Below, one piece after another: positions 22,901 through 31,294 of a stretch of DNA of 36,898 nt. The number at the start of each line of letters is the position of its first letter. Position 1 is the stretch's first letter. The position numbers and the translations under genes were made by a program. The notes beneath the pieces were generated by a model, which saw only the letters and a program-made list of their open reading frames with translations, made no database searches and had not been told where the DNA came from. Source of the DNA: Pseudomonadota bacterium (lineage in GTDB: Bacteria > Pseudomonadota > Alphaproteobacteria > Rhizobiales > Hyphomicrobiaceae); NCBI GenBank assembly GCA_023405815.1, contig JAEXXM010000061.1, positions 1 to 36,898 on the forward strand, in the 5' to 3' direction.

Positions 22901-23563
22901 ATGCCACTTACAAACGTCCAAGCTGACCCGGAACTCATCCGGTTGCATTATTCTCCCGGGACACGTGCCGTCAGAGTGCGATGGCTTCTGGAGGAAATCG
23001 GCGTTCCCTACCAGCTTAGCGTCGTCAGCTTGTGGCGGGGCGCACATAAGAGCAAGGACTACCTGAAAATCCATCCGCTGGGAAAGGTCCCGGCGCTTGA
23101 GATCGATGGCACGACAGTCTTCGAGTCCCTGGGCATCTGTCTCCATCTTGCGGATCGGTTTGTAGACGCCGATCTCGCACCCCTTGTGACCGACAGGATG
23201 CGCAGGGCGGACTACTGCACGTGGATGGCCTTTTCTGTCGGGACGCTGGAGCCCGCCATATTCGAGCAGGTGCGGGCAAGAAAAGCCGAGGAGCGGGGCG
23301 TTGCATCCATCAACTTGGGACCAGCCCTGACGCCGTTCGGCAATGTTGCTTCATACATGGAGCACCATCTTGCAGAGCGGCCATTCCTTCTTGGCGATCG
23401 AATGACGGCGGCCGACATCATGAACGGCTCGATGATGGCGTGGGCTCAAGACCTCGGACTGCTAGAGGGGCGTCAATCGATCCAGGCGTGGGTCGCGAAC
23501 CTGAAGACTCGACCCGCCTATTCCCGCGCGATGGAGAGCACTGGTTGGGGATCGAAGCGCTGA
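22901..23563 (+). CDS. Glutathione S-transferase
   Basis: The 220-residue protein has the two-domain GST fold. The thioredoxin-like N-terminal part begins IRLHYSPGTRAVRVRWLLEE, with Tyr/Ser near residue 17 as the candidate glutathione activator. The gamma-glutamyl contact region is KVPALEIDGTTVFESLGIC, where the cis-Pro and Glu-Ser bind glutathione. The helical C-terminal domain contains the folding motif region FLLGDRMTAADIMNGSMM. The ATG at 22901 gives the family's usual N-terminus, although the ribosome site is poor; the hydrolase gene ends 46 bases earlier. It likely conjugates or isomerises an electrophilic substrate in the same pathway as its neighbours. Confidence 0.92.
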   Translation: MPLTNVQADPELIRLHYSPGTRAVRVRWLLEEIGVPYQLSVVSLWRGAHKSKDYLKIHPLGKVPALEIDGTTVFESLGICLHLADRFVDADLAPLVTDRMRRADYCTWMAFSVGTLEPAIFEQVRARKAEERGVASINLGPALTPFGNVASYMEHHLAERPFLLGDRMTAADIMNGSMMAWAQDLGLLEGRQSIQAWVANLKTRPAYSRAMESTGWGSKR

Positions 23564-23611
23564 GTCGCTGCACGCGACCAGATCACGGCCTTTTAAGACT
23601 GGAGAAAAGAG

Positions 23612-24067
23612 ATGATCTACGGTGCCATTGTGAGGATGAAAATCCGGCAGACCTTCGACCACGTGAACAATCACCGCTGGGATAAAGCGGTGGAAGCTCT
23701 CGCGCCCAATGTAGATCATCGCGTTTCGGGCGCCCACGCGCTCGGCGGCGAGCGTCACGACAAAAACTCTGTCCGCCTCTGGTTCGAGCGTCTCGGCCGC
23801 GTCTTGCCGACACTTCGCATCACCGTCAACAAGGTCACGGTTAAGGGCTGGCCGTGGAACACCCAGGTATTTGCAGTGTGGGACGGCAACGCGACCCTCA
23901 ACAATGGAGATGCTTATATCAACCGCGGACTTCACGTGTTCACCCTGCGGTGGGGCAAGGTATATGCGCTTGAGGAATTCCAGGATTCGCAGGCGGCGGC
24001 CAATGGCCTTTCAGCCCAAGCTGCAGTCGGCCTCGAGGAAGCGGGTGCCGAGCCTATTGTGAGCTAG
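23612..24067 (+). CDS. SnoaL-like / NTF2-fold protein
   Basis: The 151-residue protein has the size and pattern of the SnoaL-like NTF2 superfamily: an N-terminal helix (MIYGAIVRMKIRQTFDHVNN), the signature 'W..A...LAP..DHRVSGAHALGG', and a curved sheet ending in INRGLHVFTLRWGKVYALEE. Such cone-shaped proteins act as isomerases, cyclases or hydratases, or simply bind small hydrophobic ligands. The ATG at 23612 has GGAGAAAAG upstream. It is the last of the thiolase-hydrolase-GST-SnoaL series on one strand, so it probably serves the same catabolic route. A minus-strand-oriented hairpin lies just after it. Confidence 0.85.
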   Translation: MIYGAIVRMKIRQTFDHVNNHRWDKAVEALAPNVDHRVSGAHALGGERHDKNSVRLWFERLGRVLPTLRITVNKVTVKGWPWNTQVFAVWDGNATLNNGDAYINRGLHVFTLRWGKVYALEEFQDSQAAANGLSAQAAVGLEEAGAEPIVS

Positions 24068-24081
24068 TTCATCAAATTAAA

Positions 24082-24112
24082 TCGCCGACTTTGAAACCGC
24101 TGTAGTCGGCGA
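24082..24112 (-). terminator. Rho-independent-like terminator facing left
   Basis: TCGCCGACT (24082-24090) and AGTCGGCGA (24104-24112) form a perfect 9-bp stem with a 13-base loop. On the minus strand it is followed by TTTAATTTG, a classical T-rich tail. It can end leftward transcription coming from 24113-24350 and, as a stem alone, rightward transcription from the SnoaL-like gene. Confidence 0.5.
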
Positions 24113-24354
24113 CCGGCTCTGCCTCGCCAAACGTTGGGAGCAGGCCTGCTCCGCCACTCATGCTGAGATTCCAAAGACAGCGACCATAGCGGCGCTTCTT
24201 GGCCGGCAGCCATACGCTCAAAGGCCCTGGACTGCACCAGCGCCACCTGACGCGCGGCCCATCGAATACTTGGGGACAGCCCCGTAATCCAAGCATGACT
24301 CGGGTGCTTGGCTTGAGTTATGATGCCTCAACTGCAAAAAATGATGTTTGGCGC
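24113..24354. other. Intergenic region upstream of the XRE regulator
   Basis: No gene is assigned. Minus-strand frames of 60-74 codons (ending at 24064 and 24072) run into the left-facing terminator; their products are not recognised. An inverted repeat TTGAG-ttatgatgc-CTCAA lies at about 24313-24331, 24 bases before the XRE start, and is a candidate operator for that regulator. Confidence 0.35.
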
Positions 24355-24600
24355 ATGATCACGGCAGCCCAGCTCCGAGGCGCGCGTGCATTGCTCGGCA
24401 TAGATCAGCGCAAACTCGCCGAGCTCGCTGGGCTGTCGCTGCCGACCATTCAGCGCATGGAGGGTAGCGACGGCGTGATCCGAGGCAACGTCGATTCTCT
24501 GACCAAGCTGGTATCGGCCCTGGATGCGGCCGGTGTGGAACTCATTACGGAGGGAGCTGCGAGCCTCTCCGGTGGCCGCGGCGTCCGCCTCAAGGCGTGA
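24355..24600 (+). CDS. Short XRE-family DNA-binding regulator
   Basis: From the ATG at 24355 the product is 81 residues and consists almost entirely of one HTH_XRE domain. Its helix-turn-helix is DQRKLAELAGLSLPTIQRME, followed by a dimer-type tail DSLTKLVSALDAAGVELI. Earlier ATGs (24199, 24295) would add unconserved sequence. Proteins of this type are single-domain repressors common in rhizobia. It lies 76 bases upstream of the hyf-like operon on the same strand and could be its regulator or a solitary regulator; there is no sequence proof of the target. Confidence 0.8.
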   Translation: MITAAQLRGARALLGIDQRKLAELAGLSLPTIQRMEGSDGVIRGNVDSLTKLVSALDAAGVELITEGAASLSGGRGVRLKA

Positions 24601-24676
24601 GAGACCATCGACAGAGGGTGCACAGATGCTTCGACGCGGCGCGCTTACGATCCCCCCTAGTCAGAGGTAACGGGCG

Positions 24677-26686
24677 ATGGCGGTTGCAGTAACTCTGTGG
24701 GGAGTTGCGGCACTGCTCGTCATTGCGGTGACGGGAGTCGTTGTTCAGCGCATCCCGCTGGGCTCTCGTCTCATCTATTCCGCATGCCTGCTGACGTCGC
24801 TTGTGATCCTCGCGGTCGTCGGAAATCGGTTGCTGTTCGTGGCCGGGGAGGCGGAAGCGCTGCGACTTCCCATTGGCCTGCCGTGGATCGGCGCCCACTT
24901 CGTCATCGATGCGCTGAGCGCGTTCTTTCTCGTCGTCGTCAACCTCGGCGCTGGCGCAGCAAGCCTCTATGCGCTCGGATACGGCCAGCATGAGGAAAGC
25001 CCCGGGCGCGTGCTGCCATTCTACCCGGCATTCCTCGCCGGCATGAATCTCGTCGTTGTCGCGGCCGACGCTTTCACCTTCCTCTTTGCCTGGGAGTTCA
25101 TGTCGCTAACGTCGTGGCTGCTGGTGCTGACCTATCACCAGGACGCTGAAAACCGGCGCGCCGGCTACATCTACATCGTGATGGCGAGCTTCGGCACGTT
25201 GGCCTTGCTCCTCGCTTTCGCGCTGCTCGCTGGTCCCGAGGGGAGCTACGCGTTCGCCGATATGCGAGCGGCCGAGAATGCCGTATGGCACCCCGGTCTC
25301 GTGCTCGCGCTCGCGCTCGTGGGGGCGGGATCGAAGGCCGGCCTCGTGCCGCTCCACGTGTGGCTTCCGCTCGCGCACCCTGCCGCTCCGAGCCATGTTT
25401 CGGCGCTGATGAGCGGCGTCATGACCAAGGTTGCGGTCTACGGCTTCATCCGCATCGTGTTCGATCTACTCGGCTCGCCCATCTGGTGGTGGGGTAGCAC
25501 GGTGCTGGTTCTGGGCAGCATCACGGCGGTCATCGGCGTGCTGTTCGCCATCATGCAGCGCGATCTAAAACGGCTGCTCGCCTACAGCACCGTCGAGAAC
25601 ATCGGCATCATCTTCGTCGGTCTCGGATTGGCGCTGGCCTTCAAGGCGAATGGCATGGGTGGGCCAGCGGCGCTCGCCTTCACGGCAGCGCTGTTCCACG
25701 TGCTCAACCATTCGCTGTTCAAGAGCCTGTTGTTCTTCGGCGCTGGCGCTGTGCTCGGCGCAACGGGTGCGCGCGACATCGAGAAGCTCGGCGGTCTCAT
25801 TCAGCGGATGCCTATCACGGCGTTCCTCTTCCTGGGTGGCTGCGTCGCCATTTCGGCGCTGCCGCCGCTCAATGGCTTCGTGTCCGAGTGGCTGGTCTTC
25901 CAGGCGGTGCTCCTCAGTCCGGATCTTCCGCAATGGGGCTTGAAACTGCTGGTCCCGGCGGCTGGCGCAATGCTCGCGCTCGGCGCCGCGTTGTCCGCGG
26001 CCTGCTTCGTACGCGCTTACGGCATTACCTTCCTCGGCCGTCCGCGCTCGGAGGTGGCGATGAACGCACCCGAGACCGACGGCTTTTCGCTTGCCGCCAT
26101 GGTAGCACTGCTCGCCCTCTGCGTTATCGCCGGAGTGCTTCCCGGATTCGTCATCGATGATCTCGCGCCGCTGGCGCAAGCGCTCGTGGGACAGCACATG
26201 CCCGACCAAGCGTCGATCCCGTGGCTGTCGATCGTTCCTGTCGCCGAAAGCAGGAGCTCCTATAACGGCTTGCTCGTTTTCGCCTTCATCGCCATTTCGG
26301 CACTGCTGGCCGTCGAGGTCATCCATCGTTTCGCCTCGCATGCGGTGCGCCGCGCACCGATCTGGGACTGCGGCTATCCCGACCCGCGGCCCGTCACCCA
26401 ATACACCGCTGAAAGCTTCGCGCAGCCCCTGCGCCGCGTGTTCTCGGAGGTGATCCGCGCACGTGAGCGTGTCGACATGCCCGCGCCCGGCGACGAGCGC
26501 CCGGCGCGCATCGAAATCAGATGGCGCGACTTGGCCTGGGAGGTGATCTACGCGCCGATAGAAGGGTGGATCACTTTCGCTTCCGAGCGGATGAACACAC
26601 TGCAGTTCCTCACCATTCGCCAGTATCTGAGCCTCGTGTTCGCGGCCTTGGTCTCCTTGCTGCTCGTGGTGGCCATATGGACCTGA
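24677..26686 (+). CDS. hyfB: Hydrogenase-4 component B-like proton-translocating subunit
   Basis: The 669-residue membrane protein is of the NuoL/M/N-Mrp antiporter family. The signature GLVPLHVWLPLAHPAAPSHV (about residues 221-240), with a nearby conserved Lys, and the repeated PPLNGFVSEWLVFQA are visible. After about 14 helices it has a soluble segment typical of HyfB/HycC: APIWDCGYPDPRPVTQYTAE, followed by a final helix. It should move protons (or Na+) across the inner membrane, driven by the electron-transfer arm. The ATG at 24677 has AGAGGTAA upstream. It overlaps the hyfC-like gene by 10 bases and heads a six-gene operon. The symbol follows subunit homology; the complex is probably not a hydrogenase (see hyfG). 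Confidence 0.9.
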   Translation: MAVAVTLWGVAALLVIAVTGVVVQRIPLGSRLIYSACLLTSLVILAVVGNRLLFVAGEAEALRLPIGLPWIGAHFVIDALSAFFLVVVNLGAGAASLYALGYGQHEESPGRVLPFYPAFLAGMNLVVVAADAFTFLFAWEFMSLTSWLLVLTYHQDAENRRAGYIYIVMASFGTLALLLAFALLAGPEGSYAFADMRAAENAVWHPGLVLALALVGAGSKAGLVPLHVWLPLAHPAAPSHVSALMSGVMTKVAVYGFIRIVFDLLGSPIWWWGSTVLVLGSITAVIGVLFAIMQRDLKRLLAYSTVENIGIIFVGLGLALAFKANGMGGPAALAFTAALFHVLNHSLFKSLLFFGAGAVLGATGARDIEKLGGLIQRMPITAFLFLGGCVAISALPPLNGFVSEWLVFQAVLLSPDLPQWGLKLLVPAAGAMLALGAALSAACFVRAYGITFLGRPRSEVAMNAPETDGFSLAAMVALLALCVIAGVLPGFVIDDLAPLAQALVGQHMPDQASIPWLSIVPVAESRSSYNGLLVFAFIAISALLAVEVIHRFASHAVRRAPIWDCGYPDPRPVTQYTAESFAQPLRRVFSEVIRARERVDMPAPGDERPARIEIRWRDLAWEVIYAPIEGWITFASERMNTLQFLTIRQYLSLVFAALVSLLLVVAIWT

Positions 26687-27630
26687 TCCTCAAGCTCGCC
26701 ATCCAGGGCGTCGAGGTGATGCTGGTGCTCGTCCTGGCTCCGTTGCTCTTGGGCTTCACGCGCAAGGTGAAGGCGCGGCTCCTGCGTCGCAGGGGGCCAC
26801 CCGTCATTCAGCCCTACCGCGACCTGTTGCGGTTGATCCGCAAGGAGGTCGTGCTGGCAGAGAACGCCTCGTGGCTGTTCCGCAGCGGGCCGTATCTGAT
26901 CTTCGCCGCAACGTGGGTCGCCGCTGCCCTCGTTCCCACCTTCGCGACGCGATTGGAGTTCAGTTGGGCGGCCGACCTCATCGCCATCACGGCGCTGCTC
27001 GGATCGGCGCGCTTCTTCCTCGCCCTCGTTGGCATGGACGTTGGCACGAGCTTCGGTGGCATCGGCGCCTCTCGCGAGGTGATGTTCGCTTCGCTCGCCG
27101 AGCCGGCCATGATCATGATCGTGTTCACCGTCGCGCTCGTCGCCGGCTCCACGCAGCTTTCCGAGGTGGCGAGCTTCATGCTCACCCACGCCAGCTTGCG
27201 CGTGTCGCTCGGACTCGCGCTCGTGGCGCTGATCATCGTTGCGCTGGCCGAGAACGCGCGCATCCCGGTCGATAATCCAGCTACGCATCTCGAACTCACT
27301 ATGGTGCACGAGGCCATGGTGCTCGAATATTCGGGCCGGCATCTCGCTGTGCTCGAGCTCGCCGCGGCGCTCAAGCTCTTGCTCTACATCTCTCTCATCG
27401 CCTGTATCTTCGTGCCCTGGGGTCTTGCATCGCCCGGCAGCGGTCCTGTCGCCTATGCGATCGGTGCCGTGAGCTATGTGGGCAAGCTGCTGGCGGGAGG
27501 GTTCCTGCTCGTCCTTTTCGAGACGTCGATCGCCAAGATGCGGGTGTTCCGCGTCCCAGAGTTTCTGGGTGCTGCACTGATGCTTGGCCTGCTCGGCACG
27601 TTGCTCTTGTTCATGTCGCGGAGCTTCTGA
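26677..27630 (+). CDS. hyfC: Hydrogenase-4 component C-like (NuoH-type) membrane subunit
   Basis: The 317-residue protein has about eight helices and the conserved NuoH/HycD loops: RRRGPPVIQPYRDLLRLIRK near residue 38 and ALAENARIPVDNPATHLELT with the following HEAMVLEYSG. These acidic loops face the electron-transfer module and couple it to ion movement. The start ATG at 26677 lies inside the end of hyfB (10-base overlap) in another frame. Its stop overlaps the hyfE-like start (TGATG). It sits in the inner membrane as the anchor of the small and large subunits. Confidence 0.92.
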   Translation: MDLILKLAIQGVEVMLVLVLAPLLLGFTRKVKARLLRRRGPPVIQPYRDLLRLIRKEVVLAENASWLFRSGPYLIFAATWVAAALVPTFATRLEFSWAADLIAITALLGSARFFLALVGMDVGTSFGGIGASREVMFASLAEPAMIMIVFTVALVAGSTQLSEVASFMLTHASLRVSLGLALVALIIVALAENARIPVDNPATHLELTMVHEAMVLEYSGRHLAVLELAAALKLLLYISLIACIFVPWGLASPGSGPVAYAIGAVSYVGKLLAGGFLLVLFETSIAKMRVFRVPEFLGAALMLGLLGTLLLFMSRSF

Positions 27631-28292
27631 TGGGACACTTCAACCTCGACGTCGCTCATATGCTGGCCGGCGGCATGGTCCTCGTCAGCTTTCTCTTGCT
27701 CTATCAGGACCGCATGTTCGGTCTGCTCAACGTATTTGCGCTGCATGCCGTGCTCCTGTCGCTGTCGGTGTCCTGGCAGGCCTACATCCAGGATGCGCCC
27801 CACCTCTACGTCACAGCGGGGATCGCGCTTATCCTCAAGGCCATCATCATCCCCATTGCCTTGCACCGGGTCGTGGTACGGCTCGGCATCGAGCGCACGA
27901 TCGAGACCGTCGGCGGCATCGGCCCCACGATGCTGCTCGGCATAGGCCTCGTCGCGCTGTCGATGGTCGTCATGCTGCGGGCCGCCGCCGGAGCCGACCC
28001 ACTAGCACGCGAGGACTTGGCACTCGCCCTTTCCGTCGTCCTGCTTGGCCTGTTGATGATGGTGACGCGGCGCAACGCGGTAAGCCAAATCGTCGGGTTC
28101 ATGTCGCTGGAGAACGGCCTCATTCTGGCGGCCGCCGGCGCCAAGGGCATGCCGCTGGTGGTCGAGATCAGCGTGGCGTTCTCGGTGCTCGTCGCCTTCA
28201 TCGTCATTGGCGTGTTTCTGTTCCGCATTCGCGAACGGTTCGACTCGGTCGACGTGCAGGCGCTGGACGAGTTCCGCGGAGAGCGACAATGA
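27630..28292 (+). CDS. hyfE: Hydrogenase-4 component E-like membrane subunit
   Basis: The 220-residue membrane protein matches HyfE, which has a NuoK-like C-terminal half. The buried charged residues characteristic of NuoK are in VGFMSLENGLILAAAGAKGM (Glu in the helix), and the N-terminal half contains LYVTAGIALILKAIIIPIAL. It begins with an ATG overlapping the hyfC stop and ends overlapping the hyfF start (ATGA), so its synthesis is coupled to both. In complex-I relatives this subunit lies between the NuoH-type and antiporter-type subunits in the ion path. The track of long frames that runs through here in another phase is not a gene. Confidence 0.9.
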   Translation: MGHFNLDVAHMLAGGMVLVSFLLLYQDRMFGLLNVFALHAVLLSLSVSWQAYIQDAPHLYVTAGIALILKAIIIPIALHRVVVRLGIERTIETVGGIGPTMLLGIGLVALSMVVMLRAAAGADPLAREDLALALSVVLLGLLMMVTRRNAVSQIVGFMSLENGLILAAAGAKGMPLVVEISVAFSVLVAFIVIGVFLFRIRERFDSVDVQALDEFRGERQ

Positions 28293-29749
28293 GCGCCGAA
28301 GTCGCCCATCTGCCGTTCGATCCGCTTATCGCCCTGCTGGCCATTCCGGGTGTTGCGGCGATCCTATTGGCATTGCTGCCCGGGTACCGCCTGACCGCCC
28401 GACTCAATGTGTTGGCGAGCTTCCTGACGCTGCTTGCTGCCCTTTCGCTGCTATTTCAGCGGCCGGTGTCCGGCACATATCTCTTCGTCGACGATCTCAA
28501 CGTCGTGTTCGTCGTTCTCGGTACCTTCGTCGGGTTCACCACCAGTGCTTTCAGCGCCAGCTACATAGCTCATGAGATCGAGGTCGGGCGGCTGACGCCG
28601 ACGTACCTGCGCTTCTACCACGCGATGTACCAGGCGCTCATGTTCGCGATGAACCTGGGGCTGCTCGCCAACAACATTGGCCTTATGTGGGTGGCGATCG
28701 AGCTTGCGACGCTCACCACGGTACTGATGGTCGGCATCTATCGCACGCCCCAGTCTCTCGAGGCGGCCTGGAAGTATTTCATTCTCGGCAGCGTCGGCAT
28801 TGCGCTCGCCCTGTTCGGCACCATACTCGTCTACATGGCCGCGCGCCCGGTGATCGGCGAGGGCCAGGATGCAATGGTTTGGACGTCGCTCGTCGAAAAG
28901 GCCGGCCTGTTCAGCCCCGAGATGCTCAACGTTGCCTTCGTCTTCCTGATGCTTGGCTACGGCACGAAGGTTGGTCTTGCTCCGCTGCATGCCTGGCTAC
29001 CCGATGCCCATGCTGAAGGCCCGACTCCGATCTCCGCCGTGCTGTCGGGACTGCTGCTGAACGTCGCCCTCTACGCCGTGCTGCGCTTCAAGATGCTGCT
29101 GGCGGCCAATCCTGCGGCCCTCGCGCCCGGTCCGCTGATGGTCGGCTTGGGGCTCCTGTCGCTCATTTTCGCCGGGCTCATGCTCTACCGGCGACGCGAC
29201 ATCAAGCGCATGTTCGCGTACTCGTCGATCGAGCACATGGGCCTCATCACGTTCGCTTTCGGCATGGGTGGCCCGCTCGCCAATTTCGCCGGCCTCTTGC
29301 ACATGACGATGCACAGCCTGACCAAGTCGGCGATCTTCTTCGCCGTCGGCCACATCTCGCAGGCAAAGGGAACGCAGCGACTCTCCGAGATCCGCGGATT
29401 GACCGAGAGCCACCCGCTTCTCGGCTGGGGCTTGGTGCTCGGCGTCGTGGCGATCGCTGGCCTACCGCCACTCGGCATCTTCATGAGCGAGTTCCTCATC
29501 GTCAGCTCGACCTTCTCCCGAGAGCCGTTGCTGGCAATACCTCTCGTGCTGGGAATCCTGGTGGCGCTGGGCGCGTTGTTGTTGCGGTTGGGAGAAGTCG
29601 CCTTCGGCAGACCCGTCGGCAGCTCGGCTCCCGTGGAGGCCTCCTACCTGCCGTTGTTTGCCCATCTTTCGCTCGTGCTGACCGCCGGCGTCTACCTACC
29701 CGGGCCGCTCGTCACCTGGTTTCAGAACGTAGCGCGGCTGCTGGGCTAG
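28289..29749 (+). CDS. hyfF: Hydrogenase-4 component F-like proton-translocating subunit
   Basis: The 486-residue membrane protein is a second NuoL/M-type subunit. Its signature is KVGLAPLHAWLPDAHAEGPT (about residue 230), with the following ISAVLSGLLLNVALYAVLR. RRRDIKRMFAYSSIEHMGLI and AGLPPLGIFMSEFLIV are the other conserved blocks. I set the start at 28289 (MSAEVAHLPFDPLIALLAI), where it overlaps the hyfE stop; the much longer frame upstream is a shadow of the two preceding genes. It supplies another antiporter-like channel. The next gene, the large-subunit homologue, begins 15 bases later with a good ribosome site (GGAGGAGAG). Confidence 0.92.
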   Translation: MSAEVAHLPFDPLIALLAIPGVAAILLALLPGYRLTARLNVLASFLTLLAALSLLFQRPVSGTYLFVDDLNVVFVVLGTFVGFTTSAFSASYIAHEIEVGRLTPTYLRFYHAMYQALMFAMNLGLLANNIGLMWVAIELATLTTVLMVGIYRTPQSLEAAWKYFILGSVGIALALFGTILVYMAARPVIGEGQDAMVWTSLVEKAGLFSPEMLNVAFVFLMLGYGTKVGLAPLHAWLPDAHAEGPTPISAVLSGLLLNVALYAVLRFKMLLAANPAALAPGPLMVGLGLLSLIFAGLMLYRRRDIKRMFAYSSIEHMGLITFAFGMGGPLANFAGLLHMTMHSLTKSAIFFAVGHISQAKGTQRLSEIRGLTESHPLLGWGLVLGVVAIAGLPPLGIFMSEFLIVSSTFSREPLLAIPLVLGILVALGALLLRLGEVAFGRPVGSSAPVEASYLPLFAHLSLVLTAGVYLPGPLVTWFQNVARLLG

Positions 29750-29764
29750 GGTGAGGAGGAGAGC

Positions 29765-31282
29765 ATGCCGTTCATCTCCGCACTGGCCGATCGAGGAAAG
29801 CGCGTTGTGGCGCACCGGCCCTGGCCGCGGGTGATCGTCGATGCAGAGGTGTGGCGGCAGGCGATCGCCGGCGTCGCGGCGGGAGAGGGCACGCTGTCGA
29901 GCCTGTGGAGTGACGGCGAAGCCGTGCATATGTGCATCAGTGCAGCTGAGCGTGTCCTCGTCGTCAGCCTGCCGGTGCCCAAGCGGCGCTTTCCTTCCGT
30001 GGGTCTGTCGCATCCGCCAGCATTGAGATTGGAGCGCGCCATCCGCGACCTTTACGGGCTCGAGCCCGAAGGGCTGCCCGATACGCGTCCATGGCTCGAC
30101 CATGGCCGTTGGGGTGTCGCTCAGCCACTCGGCAAACGCAAGACCATCCCCGCCGACGGTGTGACCTACGATTTTCTAAAAGCGGAAGGCGCCGAGCTGC
30201 ACGAGATTCCAGTGGGACCAGTGCACGCCGGGATCATCGAGCCCGGCCATTTCCGTTTTTCCGCCAACGGGGAGACCGTGGTTCGCCTCGAGGAGCGCCT
30301 CGGCTACGTGCATAAGGGCATCGAGGGTCTGCTGCGGGGGGCACCTCTCAATCGTGCCGCGAAGCTCGCTGCACGCGTCTCCGGCGACTCGACGGTCGCC
30401 TACGGGATCGCCTTTGCGCAAGCAGTAGAAACGGCCCTTGCGCTTAAGGCTCCCGAGCGCGCCGTCTACTTGCGGGCGCTGATGGCGGAGCTGGAGCGTC
30501 TCGCCAACCATTTCGGCGATATCGGCGCCATCTGTAACGATGCATCCTTTTCGCTGATGCATGCCCAGTGCGGCGCCTTGCGCGAATACGTCTTGCGCGC
30601 CGCCGATACCTGCTTCGGGCACCGCCTGATGATGGACCGCGTCGTGCCGGGTGGAACGACGGTCGACCTCGACGACAAGGGAAAGGCCACCATCCGCGCC
30701 TTGGTCAAGCTGATCCGCCGGGATTTCCCGGAGCTGGTCGAGCTCTATGACAACACTGCGTCACTGCAGGACCGCACGGCCGCGACGGGGATCGTCAAGG
30801 GCGAGCTCGCCCGCCAGCACGGCGCGGGCGGCTACATTGGCCGCGCCTCCGGGCGCTCGTTCGATGCGCGCCGCGAACCCGGCTACGCGCCATATAGCGA
30901 TCTCACGTTCGAGGTGCCGATGCGCAAGGAGGGGGATGTGGATGCGCGCGTTTGGCTGCGGATACGCGAGGTCGAGCAAAGCCTCGCATTGATCACCCAG
31001 ATCATTGAGCGGCTGCCGGGTGGTCCCACTTACGTCACTCTGGAAGTCGCCGCGCCCCACGAGCTGCCGAGCGAGGGGCTCGCGCTCGTCGAGGGCTTTC
31101 GCGGCGACATCCTTGCCTGGGTGCGTCTCGGTGCCCACGACACCGTCATGTGTGCGCACCTGCGCGACCCGTCGTGGTTCCAATGGCCGCTGCTCGAGGC
31201 CGCGATCGAGGGCAACATCGTCGCCGATTTCCCGCTGTGCAACAAATCCTTCAACTGCTCCTACTCGGGTCACGACCTTTGA
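29765..31282 (+). CDS. hyfG: Hydrogenase-4 large-subunit homologue lacking the NiFe-binding cysteines
   Basis: The 505-residue protein fuses a NuoC-like N-terminal part (1-130) to a NuoD/HycE-like part with EIPVGPVHAGIIEPGHFRFS and LGYVHKGIEGLLRG. Where HycE has the N-terminal CGIC pair, this protein reads RVSGDST (204-210). Where HycE has the C-terminal DPCxxC pair, it reads RDPSWFQWPLLEAA (467-480) and then ends FPLCNKSFNCSYSGHDL. Neither Ni-ligating cysteine pair exists, so it should not carry a NiFe centre or make hydrogen. This matches the energy-converting hydrogenase-related (Ehr) group, in which the redox partner is unresolved. It would sit on the cytoplasmic face next to the HyfI-like FeS subunit. 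Symbol by homology only. Confidence 0.9.
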   Translation: MPFISALADRGKRVVAHRPWPRVIVDAEVWRQAIAGVAAGEGTLSSLWSDGEAVHMCISAAERVLVVSLPVPKRRFPSVGLSHPPALRLERAIRDLYGLEPEGLPDTRPWLDHGRWGVAQPLGKRKTIPADGVTYDFLKAEGAELHEIPVGPVHAGIIEPGHFRFSANGETVVRLEERLGYVHKGIEGLLRGAPLNRAAKLAARVSGDSTVAYGIAFAQAVETALALKAPERAVYLRALMAELERLANHFGDIGAICNDASFSLMHAQCGALREYVLRAADTCFGHRLMMDRVVPGGTTVDLDDKGKATIRALVKLIRRDFPELVELYDNTASLQDRTAATGIVKGELARQHGAGGYIGRASGRSFDARREPGYAPYSDLTFEVPMRKEGDVDARVWLRIREVEQSLALITQIIERLPGGPTYVTLEVAAPHELPSEGLALVEGFRGDILAWVRLGAHDTVMCAHLRDPSWFQWPLLEAAIEGNIVADFPLCNKSFNCSYSGHDL

Positions 31283-31294
31283 GGTGAGGCGCCC

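Noticed and set aside
24072..24296. Minus-strand frame of 74 codons before the left-facing terminator
   Set aside because: No family resemblance, no clear ribosome site and another phase is equally open.
27584..28288. Upstream part of a 721-codon open frame that runs into hyfF
   Set aside because: It is Arg/Pro/His-rich, overlaps hyfC and all of hyfE out of phase, and the family N-terminus of hyfF begins at 28289.
29765..31282. Simple label as a [NiFe] hydrogenase large subunit
   Set aside because: Both cysteine pairs that hold the NiFe centre are missing, so the hydrogenase function is not supported.
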